From Fischerella thermalis PCC 7521 (GTDB lineage: Bacteria; Cyanobacteriota; Cyanobacteriia; Cyanobacteriales; Nostocaceae): a stretch of DNA of 64,000 nt. The translations under genes and the position numbers were made by a program. This document shows, piece by piece, positions 38,841 to 48,058 of this stretch; position 1 is the stretch's first letter; each line of letters begins with the position of its first letter. The stretch spans positions 1 through 64,000 of the forward strand of contig NZ_AJLL01000009.1 in the NCBI RefSeq assembly GCF_000317225.1. Reading direction: 5' to 3'. Under the pieces are notes generated by a model. The model saw nothing but the letters and a program-made list of their open reading frames with translations, was not told the origin of the DNA and ran no database searches.

Positions 38841-38924
38841 AATCAGTGAACAGTTATCAGGAACATCGCTAGAATAAATCATGTTAACTTCATAAATCTT
38901 CAGTCAAACTTCATATCTAAAAAA

Positions 38925-39158
38925 ATGGCTATATTTCGTCAATACATTGCCCCCCTACTCGTAGTATTGCTATTTTTAATTGCGCTAGTGGCAGTCAGTG
39001 CCCGTATATTTTTACCTGCGGACATGGCAGCACCTGCACCCATTGAGGAAAATGGGGAGACAGGAAGGCGGGGTGATGGGGAGACGTTTGCTAACAAAGA
39101 GAATAATTTCTCCGTATCTTTCTCTACTCCTTCAATTTCTCCTAACTCATTGTCATAG
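38925..39158 (+). CDS. Small single-pass membrane protein
   Basis: 77 residues; MAIFRQYIAPLLVVLLFLIA is a membrane anchor. After about residue 42 the sequence is translated from a GATGGGGAGAC-type repeat (about 39051-39085) and is probably not conserved. Function unknown. Possibly in one operon with the next gene, 23 bases away. Confidence 0.5.
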   Translation: MAIFRQYIAPLLVVLLFLIALVAVSARIFLPADMAAPAPIEENGETGRRGDGETFANKENNFSVSFSTPSISPNSLS

Positions 39159-39181
39159 GAGCAACTACTAAAGTTTTAATT

Positions 39182-39679
39182 GTGGAACTGCTACCAGGTT
39201 ACTGTATCCGCCATGGCTCCAGTCTAGATCGGGCATTACTTGTTAAGTTCATGCAATTGACTTACCAAGAAATGTTTCCTAACCAAGATTTTTCTCATCT
39301 CGCACAAACAGTAGAACAATACTTCTCTAGCCAAACTCCTTTGTGGTGGGTCGAAGAAGATGGGGAGATGGGAAGATTGGGAGATGGGGAAGATTTCACC
39401 ACACCACCCAATCATCCAATAGCCTGTCTCTGGATGGGAAACGCTATTGACCAAGTTACAGGCGATCGCCATGCTCACATCTTTTTACTGTATGTTGTAC
39501 CAAAACACCGGCGACGGGGTATTGCTACAGCTTTGATGCGATATGCAGAGGACTGGGCAAGAAACAGAGGTGATCGGCAAATGGGGTTGCAGGTGTTTCA
39601 ATCTAACCAAGCTGCATTAAATCTTTATAGTGGCTTGGGTTATCAAACTCAGTCTTTGTGGCTCAAGAAACTTTTATAA
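39182..39679 (+). CDS. GNAT N-acetyltransferase with repeat-encoded insert
   Basis: 165-residue acetyltransferase, GTG start. The acetyl-CoA segment is YVVPKHRRRGIATALMRYAE (about 109-128) and the end LNLYSGLGYQTQSLWLKK fits RimI-like enzymes. Residues about 58-75 (EDGEMGRLGDGEDF) come from a GGGGAGATGGG repeat at 39359-39400 that keeps the frame. Substrate unknown. Confidence 0.8.
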   Translation: MELLPGYCIRHGSSLDRALLVKFMQLTYQEMFPNQDFSHLAQTVEQYFSSQTPLWWVEEDGEMGRLGDGEDFTTPPNHPIACLWMGNAIDQVTGDRHAHIFLLYVVPKHRRRGIATALMRYAEDWARNRGDRQMGLQVFQSNQAALNLYSGLGYQTQSLWLKKLL

Positions 39680-39756
39680 TTCTAATTTTTTTGAACTTTC
39701 AATTTTAAATATTGAATTAATTGGTAAGTGGTATTAGGGAATGGTACTTTTGATGT

Positions 39757-40515
39757 ATGTATGACGAAGACGACCTCAGCCTACTTGATGCTGAAGTGGA
39801 GCTAGAAAGTCCTCTAGATAAAATAGGGCCCCTGACCGCAGAGTCAGAAGTGCCAAAACCCGATCCAGAGGAAATGCTACCGCTACTAGAGCATCCCCAA
39901 CCACAGCAAAGAATGCTGGCAGCACGTGCTTTCTGTGACATTGAAGATGCACGTGCCACTCCCCATTTAATTCGCTTGCTCACTGATACTTGTCCCCTAG
40001 TGCGGGTCAGTGCTGCCTATGGACTCGGACGCAACCCTAGTCCCGATGCTGTAGAACCGTTAATTAACCAATTAGGCCGAGATTGGAATGGCTATGTACG
40101 CAAAGGCGTAGTTTGGGCATTGGGTAATTGCCGCGATCGCCGTTGTTTAGCACCCCTAGCAAATGCCCTGAGAACTGATATTTCCGCAGTTAGATTATGG
40201 GCTGCGAGTTCTTTAGCCCAGATGGCACAAATTGGTTATGAAGCTGTGGTTGGAGCAATACCACCATTAATTGAAGCTTTGGTACAAGACCCTGTAGCAC
40301 CAGTACGGAGTAACAGTGCTTGGGCGATCGGACAGTTATGTCGCGAACTACCTTCTAATATAGTCTATGCCACTGCCATTGATGCTTTAATTCAAGCTTT
40401 TGCCGAAGACAAAGATTTAGGAGTCCGGGAAGATTCTAAAGCAGCGCTTTTGGGAGTAGGCGACCCGCGAGGTTTGCAGCTGATTGAAACCCTGGAACAA
40501 GAGGGATGGTTCTAA
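39757..40515 (+). CDS. HEAT-repeat protein
   Basis: 252 residues. After an acidic N terminus (about 45 residues) there are five to six HEAT/PBS-lyase-like helical repeats, e.g. RVSAAYGLGRNPSPDAVEPL, KGVVWALGNCRDRRCLAPLA and VRSNSAWAIGQLCREL. Such proteins bind other proteins; in cyanobacteria related ones are phycobilin lyases, but the lyase residues cannot be judged here. Start at ATG 39757 is plausible; no strong ribosome-binding site is seen. Confidence 0.8.
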   Translation: MYDEDDLSLLDAEVELESPLDKIGPLTAESEVPKPDPEEMLPLLEHPQPQQRMLAARAFCDIEDARATPHLIRLLTDTCPLVRVSAAYGLGRNPSPDAVEPLINQLGRDWNGYVRKGVVWALGNCRDRRCLAPLANALRTDISAVRLWAASSLAQMAQIGYEAVVGAIPPLIEALVQDPVAPVRSNSAWAIGQLCRELPSNIVYATAIDALIQAFAEDKDLGVREDSKAALLGVGDPRGLQLIETLEQEGWF

Positions 40516-40531
40516 TCGGGGATCGGGGAAC

Positions 40532-40797
40532 TCACCGAGGTCGCCCTTGAGTATTAAAGGGAACAAAAACAACTTTGTAACTAGTGCTGCGATCGCGATT
40601 CCAAGAACCACGAAACGCAACAAAAGCGCCATTGCGATATTTTTCAGGAAAAGTTTGTCCGTTGTAAAATTGCAAACCCAAGGTAGCTGAATGAGCTTGG
40701 AACAGCACATCTGGCGTGCGAGTACGCTGTACTAAATCCGGGCGTTTACTTGTACCGTTCTTTGCTTGACGCGGCTCAATGTTGGCCCCTGCAATTA
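40532..40797 (-). pseudogene. Remnant of a PQQ-type sorbosone/glucose dehydrogenase
   Basis: Reading the minus strand gives an open fragment of about 85 residues without a start: FQAHSATLGLQFYNGQTFPE, then YRNGAFVAFRGSWNRDRS and YKVVFVPF, then a stop. This is the C-terminal part of the soluble aldose/sorbosone dehydrogenase family. The N-terminal two thirds are missing, so it is a decayed copy. The end merges into GATCGGGGA repeats. Confidence 0.75.
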
Positions 40798-40819
40798 GAT
40801 ATTTTTATTTAGAAGTTCC

Positions 40820-41299
40820 TTATTCAGGCTGACTACAATATTTATTTACCTGTGTCCCTAACACATCTAATTGTTTAGCAGCAATCTCAGCTGCTTTCAG
40901 CGCATTGTCAATTTCACTTCTTGCTGTTTGTATTTGTTTTCTACCAGATGTTGAAGCTTCTGCTGACTTTGCAGTGTTAAGTGCTTTACCTGCTTTGTTG
41001 ATATTTTGACTAAGTGTTGTAAATACTTTGACAAACCGAGTTTGGTATTCTTTCAGTTTAGGGTCTTGTAAATTTAGTTGCTCAATTTTTTCGGTGGCTG
41101 CTTGCAAATCCTTAGCCAGTTTTAAGCTTGTTGCAACCTGAGTACCCTTATTTATCTCTACTAAAGAATTTCCGTCATTCACAGTCTTGATTAGTCGCTG
41201 ACATTGAGAGGCTTTGCTGTCATTACAACCAATCAGCAGTAAAGTGAGGCTGACACCCACAGAAACAATAATATTATTTTTACGAAAGCCGACAAACAT
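40820..41299 (-). CDS. Probable lipoprotein with a coiled coil
   Basis: 159 residues, not assigned to a named family. A signal peptide ends in a lipobox LLIGC (about residue 25). The rest is helical and rich in Lys, Ala and Gln (LKLAKDLQAATEKIEQLNLQ), with two further Cys. Likely anchored at the outer face of the inner or outer membrane. It is alone between a pseudogene and a repeat array. Confidence 0.7.
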   Translation of the reverse strand: MFVGFRKNNIIVSVGVSLTLLLIGCNDSKASQCQRLIKTVNDGNSLVEINKGTQVATSLKLAKDLQAATEKIEQLNLQDPKLKEYQTRFVKVFTTLSQNINKAGKALNTAKSAEASTSGRKQIQTARSEIDNALKAAEIAAKQLDVLGTQVNKYCSQPE

Positions 41300-41430
41300 T
41301 TACACCTGAGCCAATTTATATAATGAAATCCAAATAATCGTAACCAATAGTAACCACAGATTCAGTGATTTCAGTTAGTGTTCCGATAATTTGACACTTC
41401 TATTAGGGGATCAGGGAATAGGAAAATAAT

Positions 41431-41515
41431 TTGAAATGAGAATGTTCGGGTATGAAGTGAGAACTTTGAGGTTGAAAATGAGAAGGTTTAGACTTGAAGC
41501 GAGAATGTTCGGGTT
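41431..41515. repeat. Degenerate tandem repeat, about 20-22 bases per unit
   Basis: Four imperfect units start at about 41431, 41453, 41472 and 41494, each like TTGAAATGAGAATGTTCGGG. No spacer-repeat alternation, so not a CRISPR array. Lies downstream of phnE. Confidence 0.6.
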
Positions 41516-41644
41516 TTGAACCTCAAATTTTACGTTTGTTACTAGGAATGGCTGTGCGATCACTCGATAAATTCCCATTTACCGACTCTGACCTTTGGGA
41601 GCGCTCACACAACCAACAATCAACAACCAACCACCAACTACTAT

Positions 41645-42454
41645 CTACATTGAATCAAGGCGTTTACGTAACTGACTACTTAACAAATCTATAACAGTAA
41701 CAACTACCAACAACACCAACATCATCGTTGTTGCTTTGTTGTATTCAAAGCCATCTATATAACTTTTCAACTGAAAGCCAATACCCCCTGCTCCCACGAC
41801 ACCTAACACAGAAGCAGCGCGGATATTGTACTCAAACATCCACAATGTATACCCTAAACCCAAGGGCAAGACTTGGGGTAAAATGCCGTATTGCGCTACT
41901 TGTAATCTTGATGCTCCCGTTACTTGCAAAAATTCTATAGAACGAGAGTCCACTGCTTCGATCGCTTGTTGATAAAACTTTGCCAGATAGCCAATTGTAT
42001 AGATACTTAAAGCCAAAGTCCCAGCAGGTGCGCCCAATCCAGTTGCTGCGACAAAAATTAAGCCCAAAATAATCGAAGGAACCGAACGCACTATATTTTG
42101 GAGGAAATTAGCCAACCATTGCAACCAAACAGGGGCGACATTACGGGCGCTAGCGATCGCAATTGGTAAAGAAAGAATAGCCCCTAAAGTAGTTCCCCAC
42201 AAAGACATCTGTATTGTTTCAACTAATGCTTGAATAGCAATATCTAATACAGCTGGATCTGGTGGAAATAATCTGGAAATAAAATCAGTAATGTAAGGCC
42301 AACTATTCTTGAGGAGTTCAAAATCTACCTTCAAACCCTGTAATGCCCAAGCATAAATTGCTACCACCAGGCAGAATATCAGTAGGCGACTCAGCCAAGC
42401 AAAACGCTTCCGGAAACTTGCAAAATTCTTCATCATCAACCACTCAGCCACCAA
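41645..42454 (-). CDS. phnE: Phosphonate-type ABC permease
   Basis: Inner-membrane permease for phosphonate, phosphite or a similar anion. 269 residues with about six hydrophobic segments; SVPSIILGLIFVAATGLGAP, and EYNIRAASVLGVVGAGGIGF near the C terminus, are family marks. Start could also be Met7 or Met8. Third gene of phnD-phnC-phnE; no C-P lyase genes are nearby. Confidence 0.9.
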   Translation of the reverse strand: MVAEWLMMKNFASFRKRFAWLSRLLIFCLVVAIYAWALQGLKVDFELLKNSWPYITDFISRLFPPDPAVLDIAIQALVETIQMSLWGTTLGAILSLPIAIASARNVAPVWLQWLANFLQNIVRSVPSIILGLIFVAATGLGAPAGTLALSIYTIGYLAKFYQQAIEAVDSRSIEFLQVTGASRLQVAQYGILPQVLPLGLGYTLWMFEYNIRAASVLGVVGAGGIGFQLKSYIDGFEYNKATTMMLVLLVVVTVIDLLSSQLRKRLDSM

Positions 42455-42464
42455 CGGTTAATCT

Positions 42465-42510
42465 GTCTGTGTTCATCCGTGTTCATCTGTGTTTATCGGT
42501 GTTCGATTTC
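42465..42510. repeat. CATCCGTGTTCATCTGTG dispersed repeat
   Basis: TCTGTGTTCATCCGTGTTC, then CATCTGTGTTTATCGGTG and TTCG. Copies of the same theme occur near 36820, 37000, 52000, 52830 and 52900. Between phnE and phnC. Confidence 0.6.
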
Positions 42511-42651
42511 TAAAAAATAATCTCGTCCATAGTCTCAATTCAAATCAGCTATTCACGAATGTTGGTACACAACCAAACATGAAAATTTGACTTCTCCTAC
42601 ACCCCTACACCCATTTTCAAGTACAGATGTAACTCTTACTTCCTTCCTCTC

Positions 42652-43383
42652 CTACCCTCTCATCCCAGAAAACTGGGCTTGCAAATTTTCACAAACACCG
42701 TCATAAACAATACGTCCAGCATCCAAAACGATCGCTCGTTGGGCATATTCTGCTGCTATGCCCAAATCATGCAAAACTGTGACAATGGTTATGCCTTGTT
42801 GGGAATGTAATTGAGATAAAGTATCCATCACCTGTTTACAGGCCATGACATCTAAACCTGTAATCGGTTCATCGGCTAGGAGTATCTGGGGAGATTGAAT
42901 TAAAGCCCGAGCGATCGCTATCCGTTGTTGTTGTCCACCGCTAAGTTGACTAGTTTTTTGATAGGCTTGCGCTCTTAAACCGAGCTGTTCTAATATCTCC
43001 AAAGCTTGACGGCGATCATGTTTGGGAAAGCCAAATAATGTTTGCCAAGTTGTACGTGTACCAAGCTTGCCACACAAAACATTATCAATCGCCGGAAGTT
43101 GACGAATTAGCCCCCCACCTTGAAATAACATCCCAATATCCTGCCGGATTTGCGGTAGAGTGCGGGGATTAACTTGTACACCATTGATATTTATGTTTCC
43201 TCGTTCTAATGGTACTAGTCCAACAAGCGATCGCAGCAATGTAGACTTACCCGCACCATTAAGTCCTAGCAAAGCCACAAACTCACCATGATGAATCTGA
43301 CAACTAATCCCATTTAGGATGGGACGTTGTAATGATGGTGAATATGCTGTTTTTAAGTTGTGACACTCAATGGCAGGAGACAT
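42652..43383 (-). CDS. phnC: Phosphonate-type ABC ATPase
   Basis: ATPase of the phosphonate-type importer. Walker A GLNGAGKSTLL, signature LSGGQQQRIAIARAL, Walker B ILLADEPITGLD. I start at the ATG at 43383 (MSPAIECHNLKTAYSP); the longer reading to 43434 adds 17 residues encoded by a CCACCTCCCC repeat. About 243 residues. Confidence 0.92.
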   Translation of the reverse strand: MSPAIECHNLKTAYSPSLQRPILNGISCQIHHGEFVALLGLNGAGKSTLLRSLVGLVPLERGNININGVQVNPRTLPQIRQDIGMLFQGGGLIRQLPAIDNVLCGKLGTRTTWQTLFGFPKHDRRQALEILEQLGLRAQAYQKTSQLSGGQQQRIAIARALIQSPQILLADEPITGLDVMACKQVMDTLSQLHSQQGITIVTVLHDLGIAAEYAQRAIVLDAGRIVYDGVCENLQAQFSGMRG

Positions 43384-43389
43384 GTTGAA

Positions 43390-43455
43390 GGAGGTGGGGA
43401 GGTGGGGAGGGGGGAGTAGTAAACTACTAACCACTCACTACTAACTACTAACTCT
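43390..43455. repeat. GGTGGGGAGG / ACTAACCACT repeat block
   Basis: GGAGGTGGGGAGGTGGGG followed by ACTACTAACCACTCAC units, between phnC and the end of phnD. Confidence 0.5.
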
Positions 43456-43456
43456 G

Positions 43457-44432
43457 TTACGGTTGAATTCCTGCTAGTTGCAGGGCATTACGCAGAGGTG
43501 CTAGGTGTTGGTTGTGGTCAATTTTGACCAATTCTGTCGAGTTATATAAATTACGCAGCAACTGGTTGTTTTGTGGCTGATTCAACAACAGCATAGCATT
43601 GATGATTTTGTTGCGGGTAGCGACGGGAACATCATCATCAATAGCGACGCCGTGAGCAGGAACACCGGGGATTTTGTGCAAAATTCGCAGTTGATTCTTT
43701 TCTGCTTCTGTAATATATGGGGGGGTTAAGAGCATACTCTGAGACAGCAGCCACATCCGCTTGACCACGTAATACAGCTTGTATTGCTTTGCTGTAGTTA
43801 CCACCGTAGGTAACTTGTCCGAAGAAATCATTTAAGCGATCGCGGTTTGGTACAAGTCCCTGTTTCACAAGTTCAGCAGTTGGGAAAATAAACCCAGAGC
43901 CAGAAGTGGGGGAAGTGAAAGCCATTCTTTTGCCGCGCAATTGTGTCAAAGTGGCTTTAGCTGTAGACTGTGTTTTCAGCGGGCTATTTTTGGGAACAAC
44001 AAATACGGAGTTATACGTATATTTCCCTGAATAAGTGGGGCGGACTTCCGCTAAATACAACCGAGCATTTGCCAATTGTTCTGCTTTCAACGCTGGACGG
44101 CTACTCAAGAAAGCTATATCAGCACGATTAGCTCTTAAAGCTTCTACTGCTGCGGTGTCATCACCGATCTGTGCTTTGACCGGAACTCCTAATTGTTTAG
44201 ATAAAAACGCAGCTACGGCATTAGCTTTATTTTGCAAATCTGTAGAGTCAGAGCGACTAGGAAAAATAACCACTAATTCATTGGTTTTTCCTTGGGCAAG
44301 TAAGGTTTGCTCTTTTTGGTCAGGAATTAGATTGGCGATCGCTGATTTCTCTCCAAATGTACTGGCAATCATACCTGCAAGGGCAACAGATGCGACACTT
44401 ACACCCAAAACACCCTTTGTCATGAGTCTCAT
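43457..44432 (-). pseudogene. phnD: Phosphonate-type binding protein, frameshifted
   Basis: Periplasmic binding protein of the importer, interrupted by one frame change. The first part (44432 down to about 43725) gives a signal peptide, NELVVIFPSRSDSTDLQNKA and FTSPTSGSGFIFPTAELVKQ, up to AAVSEYALNPP. The second part continues in another frame as YITEAEKNQLRILHKIPGVP and reaches 43457. The junction is a run of seven C on the coding strand (G at 43719-43725); eight C would restore one frame. Real mutation, slippage-based switching or a sequencing error are all possible. Confidence 0.85.
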
Positions 44433-44768
44433 TATCTTTCTCCACCAGGAATTTTTATCAGTAATTATGCGAATTTATTGCAATTGTTTTTGTTAAAACT
44501 TTAGAGTTTTCAAGAATCAAAGTCAAGATGAATTGTGTAAAAACTTGAGATATGGGTTAATGAAAACAATATCTCTGATTGCTGGGAGAAGTGAGGAATG
44601 CGTAGTGAAACGACACAGCAAAAATAGTGCAATAAATCAATCTCTTCTTTTATCTGTGTGTTCTTTCTTGCCTCATGCGGTCTATTAATGCACCATCTTA
44701 AGGCAGTCGCGCCAATATTTACAGTAAGTCCACTTCTTATGTAAGTGGGAGGATGTCTAAACAATATA
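44433..44768. other. Spacer without a gene, 44.43-44.77 kb
   Basis: 336 bases upstream of phnD and downstream of tRNA-Val. An open frame of 84 codons on the minus strand exists but has no recognisable family and no ribosome-binding site. CCCACTTACATAAGAAGTGG-like inverted bases lie at about 44730-44748. No clear Pho box was found. Confidence 0.4.
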
Positions 44769-44842
<74 letters not shown>

Positions 44843-45030
44843 GCACTTTCGCTAGTATAACATAATTTTTTTGCTGTAAGCAAGTTTTGCAGACAATTTA
44901 TTTTTGTCTATTTTTATAGCGCGCCACTTAGCCTTATTGGTGCTGAAAGTGGAGGCTGGCGTGATTCGCTACAATATGATCACAAGTCTTCGTCTGATTG
45001 CCACAATTCTGATTCAGGTGTCAAGGAATT

Positions 45031-45627
45031 ATGCGCCAAAAAGTCTTAGCCTGGTTAGCTGAGAACGTTCCGAGTTCACGGATTAATCACATTCTCAGAG
45101 TCGAACAGATGGCGGTGGAATTAGCTCAACATTATCAATTAGATAGAGAAAAAGCTGCCACAGCTGGGCTAATGCATGATTTGGCAAAATATTTTCCATC
45201 CAAAAAACTTTTGCAGATGGCAGAGTTGGCTGGGTTGGAAATAGACGAGGTGATGGTAGCATCACCCCATCTGTTACATGCAGATGTCAGCGCCATCATC
45301 GCCAGAGAGAGTTTTGGTGTACAAGATGAAGAAGTATTACAAGCGATCGCCAATCACACTTTGGGTAGACCAGGCATGAGTCCACTCTCTTGTATCGTAT
45401 TTTTAGCAGATACTCTCGAGCCGGGACGGGGTGACTCTGCTGAATTACAAGCTTTAAGAAAAACAAGTTTTGCAAATCTCGAACGGGCTGTTTGGTTAAC
45501 CTGCGATTACACAATCAAATTCTTGCTAGAAAGTCCTAGTCTGATTCATCCACGCGCGGTCGCCACTCGCAATTGGTTTTTACAAAAGTCGAAAACTAAA
45601 CAGCCAGTGATAACAACAACTGTATAG
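45031..45627 (+). CDS. yqeK: HD-domain hydrolase, YqeK family
   Basis: Likely cleaves diadenosine tetraphosphate symmetrically. 198 residues; the HD motif is in AGLMHDLAKYFPSKKLL (about residue 48), with further metal-binding HADVSA and NHTLGRPGMS. GGAAT before ATG at 45031. Next to rsfS, a pairing found widely in bacteria. Confidence 0.9.
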   Translation: MRQKVLAWLAENVPSSRINHILRVEQMAVELAQHYQLDREKAATAGLMHDLAKYFPSKKLLQMAELAGLEIDEVMVASPHLLHADVSAIIARESFGVQDEEVLQAIANHTLGRPGMSPLSCIVFLADTLEPGRGDSAELQALRKTSFANLERAVWLTCDYTIKFLLESPSLIHPRAVATRNWFLQKSKTKQPVITTTV

Positions 45628-45742
45628 ACCGCCGTTTTTTTTGTTAGTATTCAAAAAAACCAGCTCATACAGTTGCAGTTCAATGCTCATTTGTCAGTAA
45701 TTGTAAAAATTTGCCAATAAACAAAGAAGCAGCTGAGGTTTA

Positions 45743-46195
45743 ATGTCTGATTATTTCCAAGCCAACTTTCCATTACAATCACTTACTGTCCAAAAAAGTG
45801 CGCTCACAAGCCCACAAATTGACACTAATGACACCAGTGAAAATGTAGTCGCAACCATTGCTGAAGCAGCATCAGACCGGAAAGCAGGTGATATTTTAAT
45901 ACTGAGAGTAGCAGATGTATCTTATCTAGCAGACTACTTTGCATTCATGACCGGCTATTCCAGGGTGCAAGTCAGGGCGATCGCCGAAGCAGTAGAAGAT
46001 CAAGTACAACAAGAGTGGCAAAAACGTCCCTTACGGGTAGAAGGAAAAGCAGAAGGGACTTGGGTAGTGCTAGACTACGGCGATGTCATCGTCCACATTA
46101 TGATGCCAAAAGAGCGTGAGTTTTATAATTTAGAAGCCTTTTGGGGTCATGCAGAACGTGTCGAGTTTCCAACATCCAACGATGGTGGGGGGTAA
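45743..46195 (+). CDS. rsfS: Ribosome silencing factor
   Basis: Binds L14 (gene at 11432) and keeps the ribosomal subunits apart under starvation. 150 residues; after a variable N terminus of about 35 residues the family block reads [20 protein letters not shown], then [16 protein letters not shown]. Six bases before the next gene. Confidence 0.93.
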   Translation: MSDYFQANFPLQSLTVQKSALTSPQIDTNDTSENVVATIAEAASDRKAGDILILRVADVSYLADYFAFMTGYSRVQVRAIAEAVEDQVQQEWQKRPLRVEGKAEGTWVVLDYGDVIVHIMMPKEREFYNLEAFWGHAERVEFPTSNDGGG

Positions 46196-46201
46196 ATCAA
46201 C

Positions 46202-46702
46202 ATGATCAAGTCTTCAGTCTCAAACTGCCCGGTTCCTACTGAGCAACAACCACTGAATGAGTACGAAGAGTTGAAATCTTCTTGGTTATTTAGTGATTGC
46301 ACCTTAAACTGGCGTGACTACATCAGAAAAATAGCTTGGATATGGGGTTTATCTTGTGTACTCGCAGCTCCAGTAGCAGCAGCAAGCTTTACTCCACACA
46401 AGTACACGCTCCAGTTTGTTCTCTGTGGTGCTGCCGGAGGAAGTATTGGTGTCGTACTGGTACTGTTACGGTTATATTTGGGTTGGTCTTATGTGCGCGA
46501 TCGCCTTGCCAGTCCCATTATATTTTATGAAGAATCAGGCTGGTACGACGGTCAAACCTGGACAAAACCGTTAGAAGTACTCAATCGCGATCGCTTAATT
46601 GTCACCTATGAAATTAAACCAATCATCAAACGGTTACAAATTACCTTCGCTGGCTTGGCTGTGTTCTTCGTTGTTGGTACGATAGTTTGGCACTTAATTT
46701 AA
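46202..46702 (+). CDS. CGLD27-family membrane protein
   Basis: 166 residues with three hydrophobic segments (about 45-65, 75-98, 145-164). CPVPTEQQPLNEYEELKSSW at the start and LASPIIFYEESGWYDGQTW are typical of the CGLD27/DUF1230 family conserved in cyanobacteria and plants. Plant members are linked to iron or photosynthesis stress; the exact role is open. Directly after rsfS. Confidence 0.82.
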   Translation: MIKSSVSNCPVPTEQQPLNEYEELKSSWLFSDCTLNWRDYIRKIAWIWGLSCVLAAPVAAASFTPHKYTLQFVLCGAAGGSIGVVLVLLRLYLGWSYVRDRLASPIIFYEESGWYDGQTWTKPLEVLNRDRLIVTYEIKPIIKRLQITFAGLAVFFVVGTIVWHLI

Positions 46703-46813
46703 ATAGTCATTGGTTGGTGGTTGATAGTTGCTAGTTGTTAGAAAAAACAACACACAACAAACAACTACCAACAAAATGATGACATATAACAAAATCACCA
46801 TAGATAACTACCC

Positions 46814-47767
46814 ATGACAATGGGAAAACGAACCCAAGCCGCCACATTAGAAGTTAGATTACTGCGCGAAGGCATTATAGAATCAAAGCATATAGTCCAA
46901 GCAGTCGTATGCGACGAACGGGGACGGGTGCTGTCGGTTGCTGGCAATGCTGAAACCGCCACCTTTGTCCGTTCTGCCCTCAAACCATTTCAAGCTCTGG
47001 CTGTCACCACTACAGGGACACTAGAGCGCTATGATTTGAGCGATCGCGACTTAGCAATCATCACTAGTTCCCACAAAGGCACAATTCAGCAAGTCCGTCA
47101 GGTATTTAATATTCTCTGGCGGGCTGATATTGATCCCTCAGCATTGCAATGTCCAACTCCTGAAGGCAAGCGTAGCCCCCTAGAATATAACTGCTCTGGG
47201 AAACACGCCGGAATGTTAGCCGTATGTCAACAGTGTAATTGGTCTTTAAACAACTACTTACAGCGCAAACACCCTGTACAGCAGCTGATTATTACCAAAA
47301 TAGCAGAATTGCTAAAAATGCCAGCTGAAGAATTTATCAGCGCTCATGATGACTGCGGCGCACCCACATATCTCATGCAGCTGGCGCAAATGGGGTATTT
47401 GTATGCTCTGCTAGCTTCTCGCAGTAATTTGGATATGGAGCGGATAGTCCGAGCCATGACTCATCATCCCACGATGGTGGCAGGAGATGGAGAATTTGAC
47501 ACCGAACTGATGCGTTTAACTCCAGGAGAACTCGTAAGTAAATCCGGTGCGGAAGGAGTGCAGTGTATAGGCAGACTCGGTGAAGGTATGGGACTGGCAA
47601 TAAAAGTTATAGATGGAGCCAAACGGGCAAAATATGCTGCTGCCATTCACTTGCTTCAGCAGATGGGTTGGATTAGTCCTAGCGTTGCCCAAGCCTTATC
47701 AGAAAAGTTTATGAACCTCGGTAAATACAAGCGTCTAGAAGTCATTGGAGAATTATCACTTTTATAG
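46814..47767 (+). CDS. Asparaginase
   Basis: Converts L-asparagine to aspartate and ammonia. 317 residues of the PF06089 (thermolabile, AnsA-like) family: VRLLREGIIESKHIVQAVV-like N terminus, CSGKHAGMLAVCQQ (about residue 132), HDDCGAPTYLMQL. A repeat block of GGTTGGTGGTTG and CAACAAACAAC precedes it at 46710-46775. Confidence 0.85.
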   Translation: MTMGKRTQAATLEVRLLREGIIESKHIVQAVVCDERGRVLSVAGNAETATFVRSALKPFQALAVTTTGTLERYDLSDRDLAIITSSHKGTIQQVRQVFNILWRADIDPSALQCPTPEGKRSPLEYNCSGKHAGMLAVCQQCNWSLNNYLQRKHPVQQLIITKIAELLKMPAEEFISAHDDCGAPTYLMQLAQMGYLYALLASRSNLDMERIVRAMTHHPTMVAGDGEFDTELMRLTPGELVSKSGAEGVQCIGRLGEGMGLAIKVIDGAKRAKYAAAIHLLQQMGWISPSVAQALSEKFMNLGKYKRLEVIGELSLL

Positions 47768-47797
47768 TTGCCAATTTTTAGTCTTTGCTGTTATAGT
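47768..47797 (+). promoter_or_regulatory. Candidate promoter of the initiator tRNA
   Basis: TTGCCA (47768-47773), 18 bases, TATAGT (47792-47797), ending 16 bases before the mature tRNA. Confidence 0.5.
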
Positions 47798-47813
47798 AGA
47801 GAAGAAGGAGCGA

Positions 47814-47890
<77 letters not shown>

Positions 47891-47893
47891 AAT

Positions 47894-47938
47894 AAAAATA
47901 AGCCCCTACATTCATAAAGATTGTAGGGGCTTATTTTT
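47894..47938. terminator. Strong terminator after the initiator tRNA
   Basis: AAAAATAAGCCCCTACA (47894-47910) pairs fully with TGTAGGGGCTTATTTTT (47922-47938), loop of 11 bases. The A-run on one side and T-run on the other let it work in both directions, ending the tRNA and the minus-strand gene region beyond. Confidence 0.9.
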
Positions 47939-48058
47939 GATTACGAATATGGTAGTTCAAAACAAACGTGATTCACCACCAAGACACAAAGAAAAATCGC
48001 GGTTAGTAGTTAGTAGTTAGTGGTTATTCTATACTTTTCACACACCCCATCACCCCTT

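Noticed and set aside
41431-41515. CRISPR array
   Set aside because: The units are contiguous and degenerate with no unique spacers of constant length, and no cas genes are present.
44433-44520. Pho box upstream of phnD
   Set aside because: Only a single TTAAC-like half site; the required tandem repeats are missing.
44510-44764. 84-codon ORF on the minus strand
   Set aside because: No ribosome-binding site, no recognisable family, and it ends against a tRNA; probably chance.
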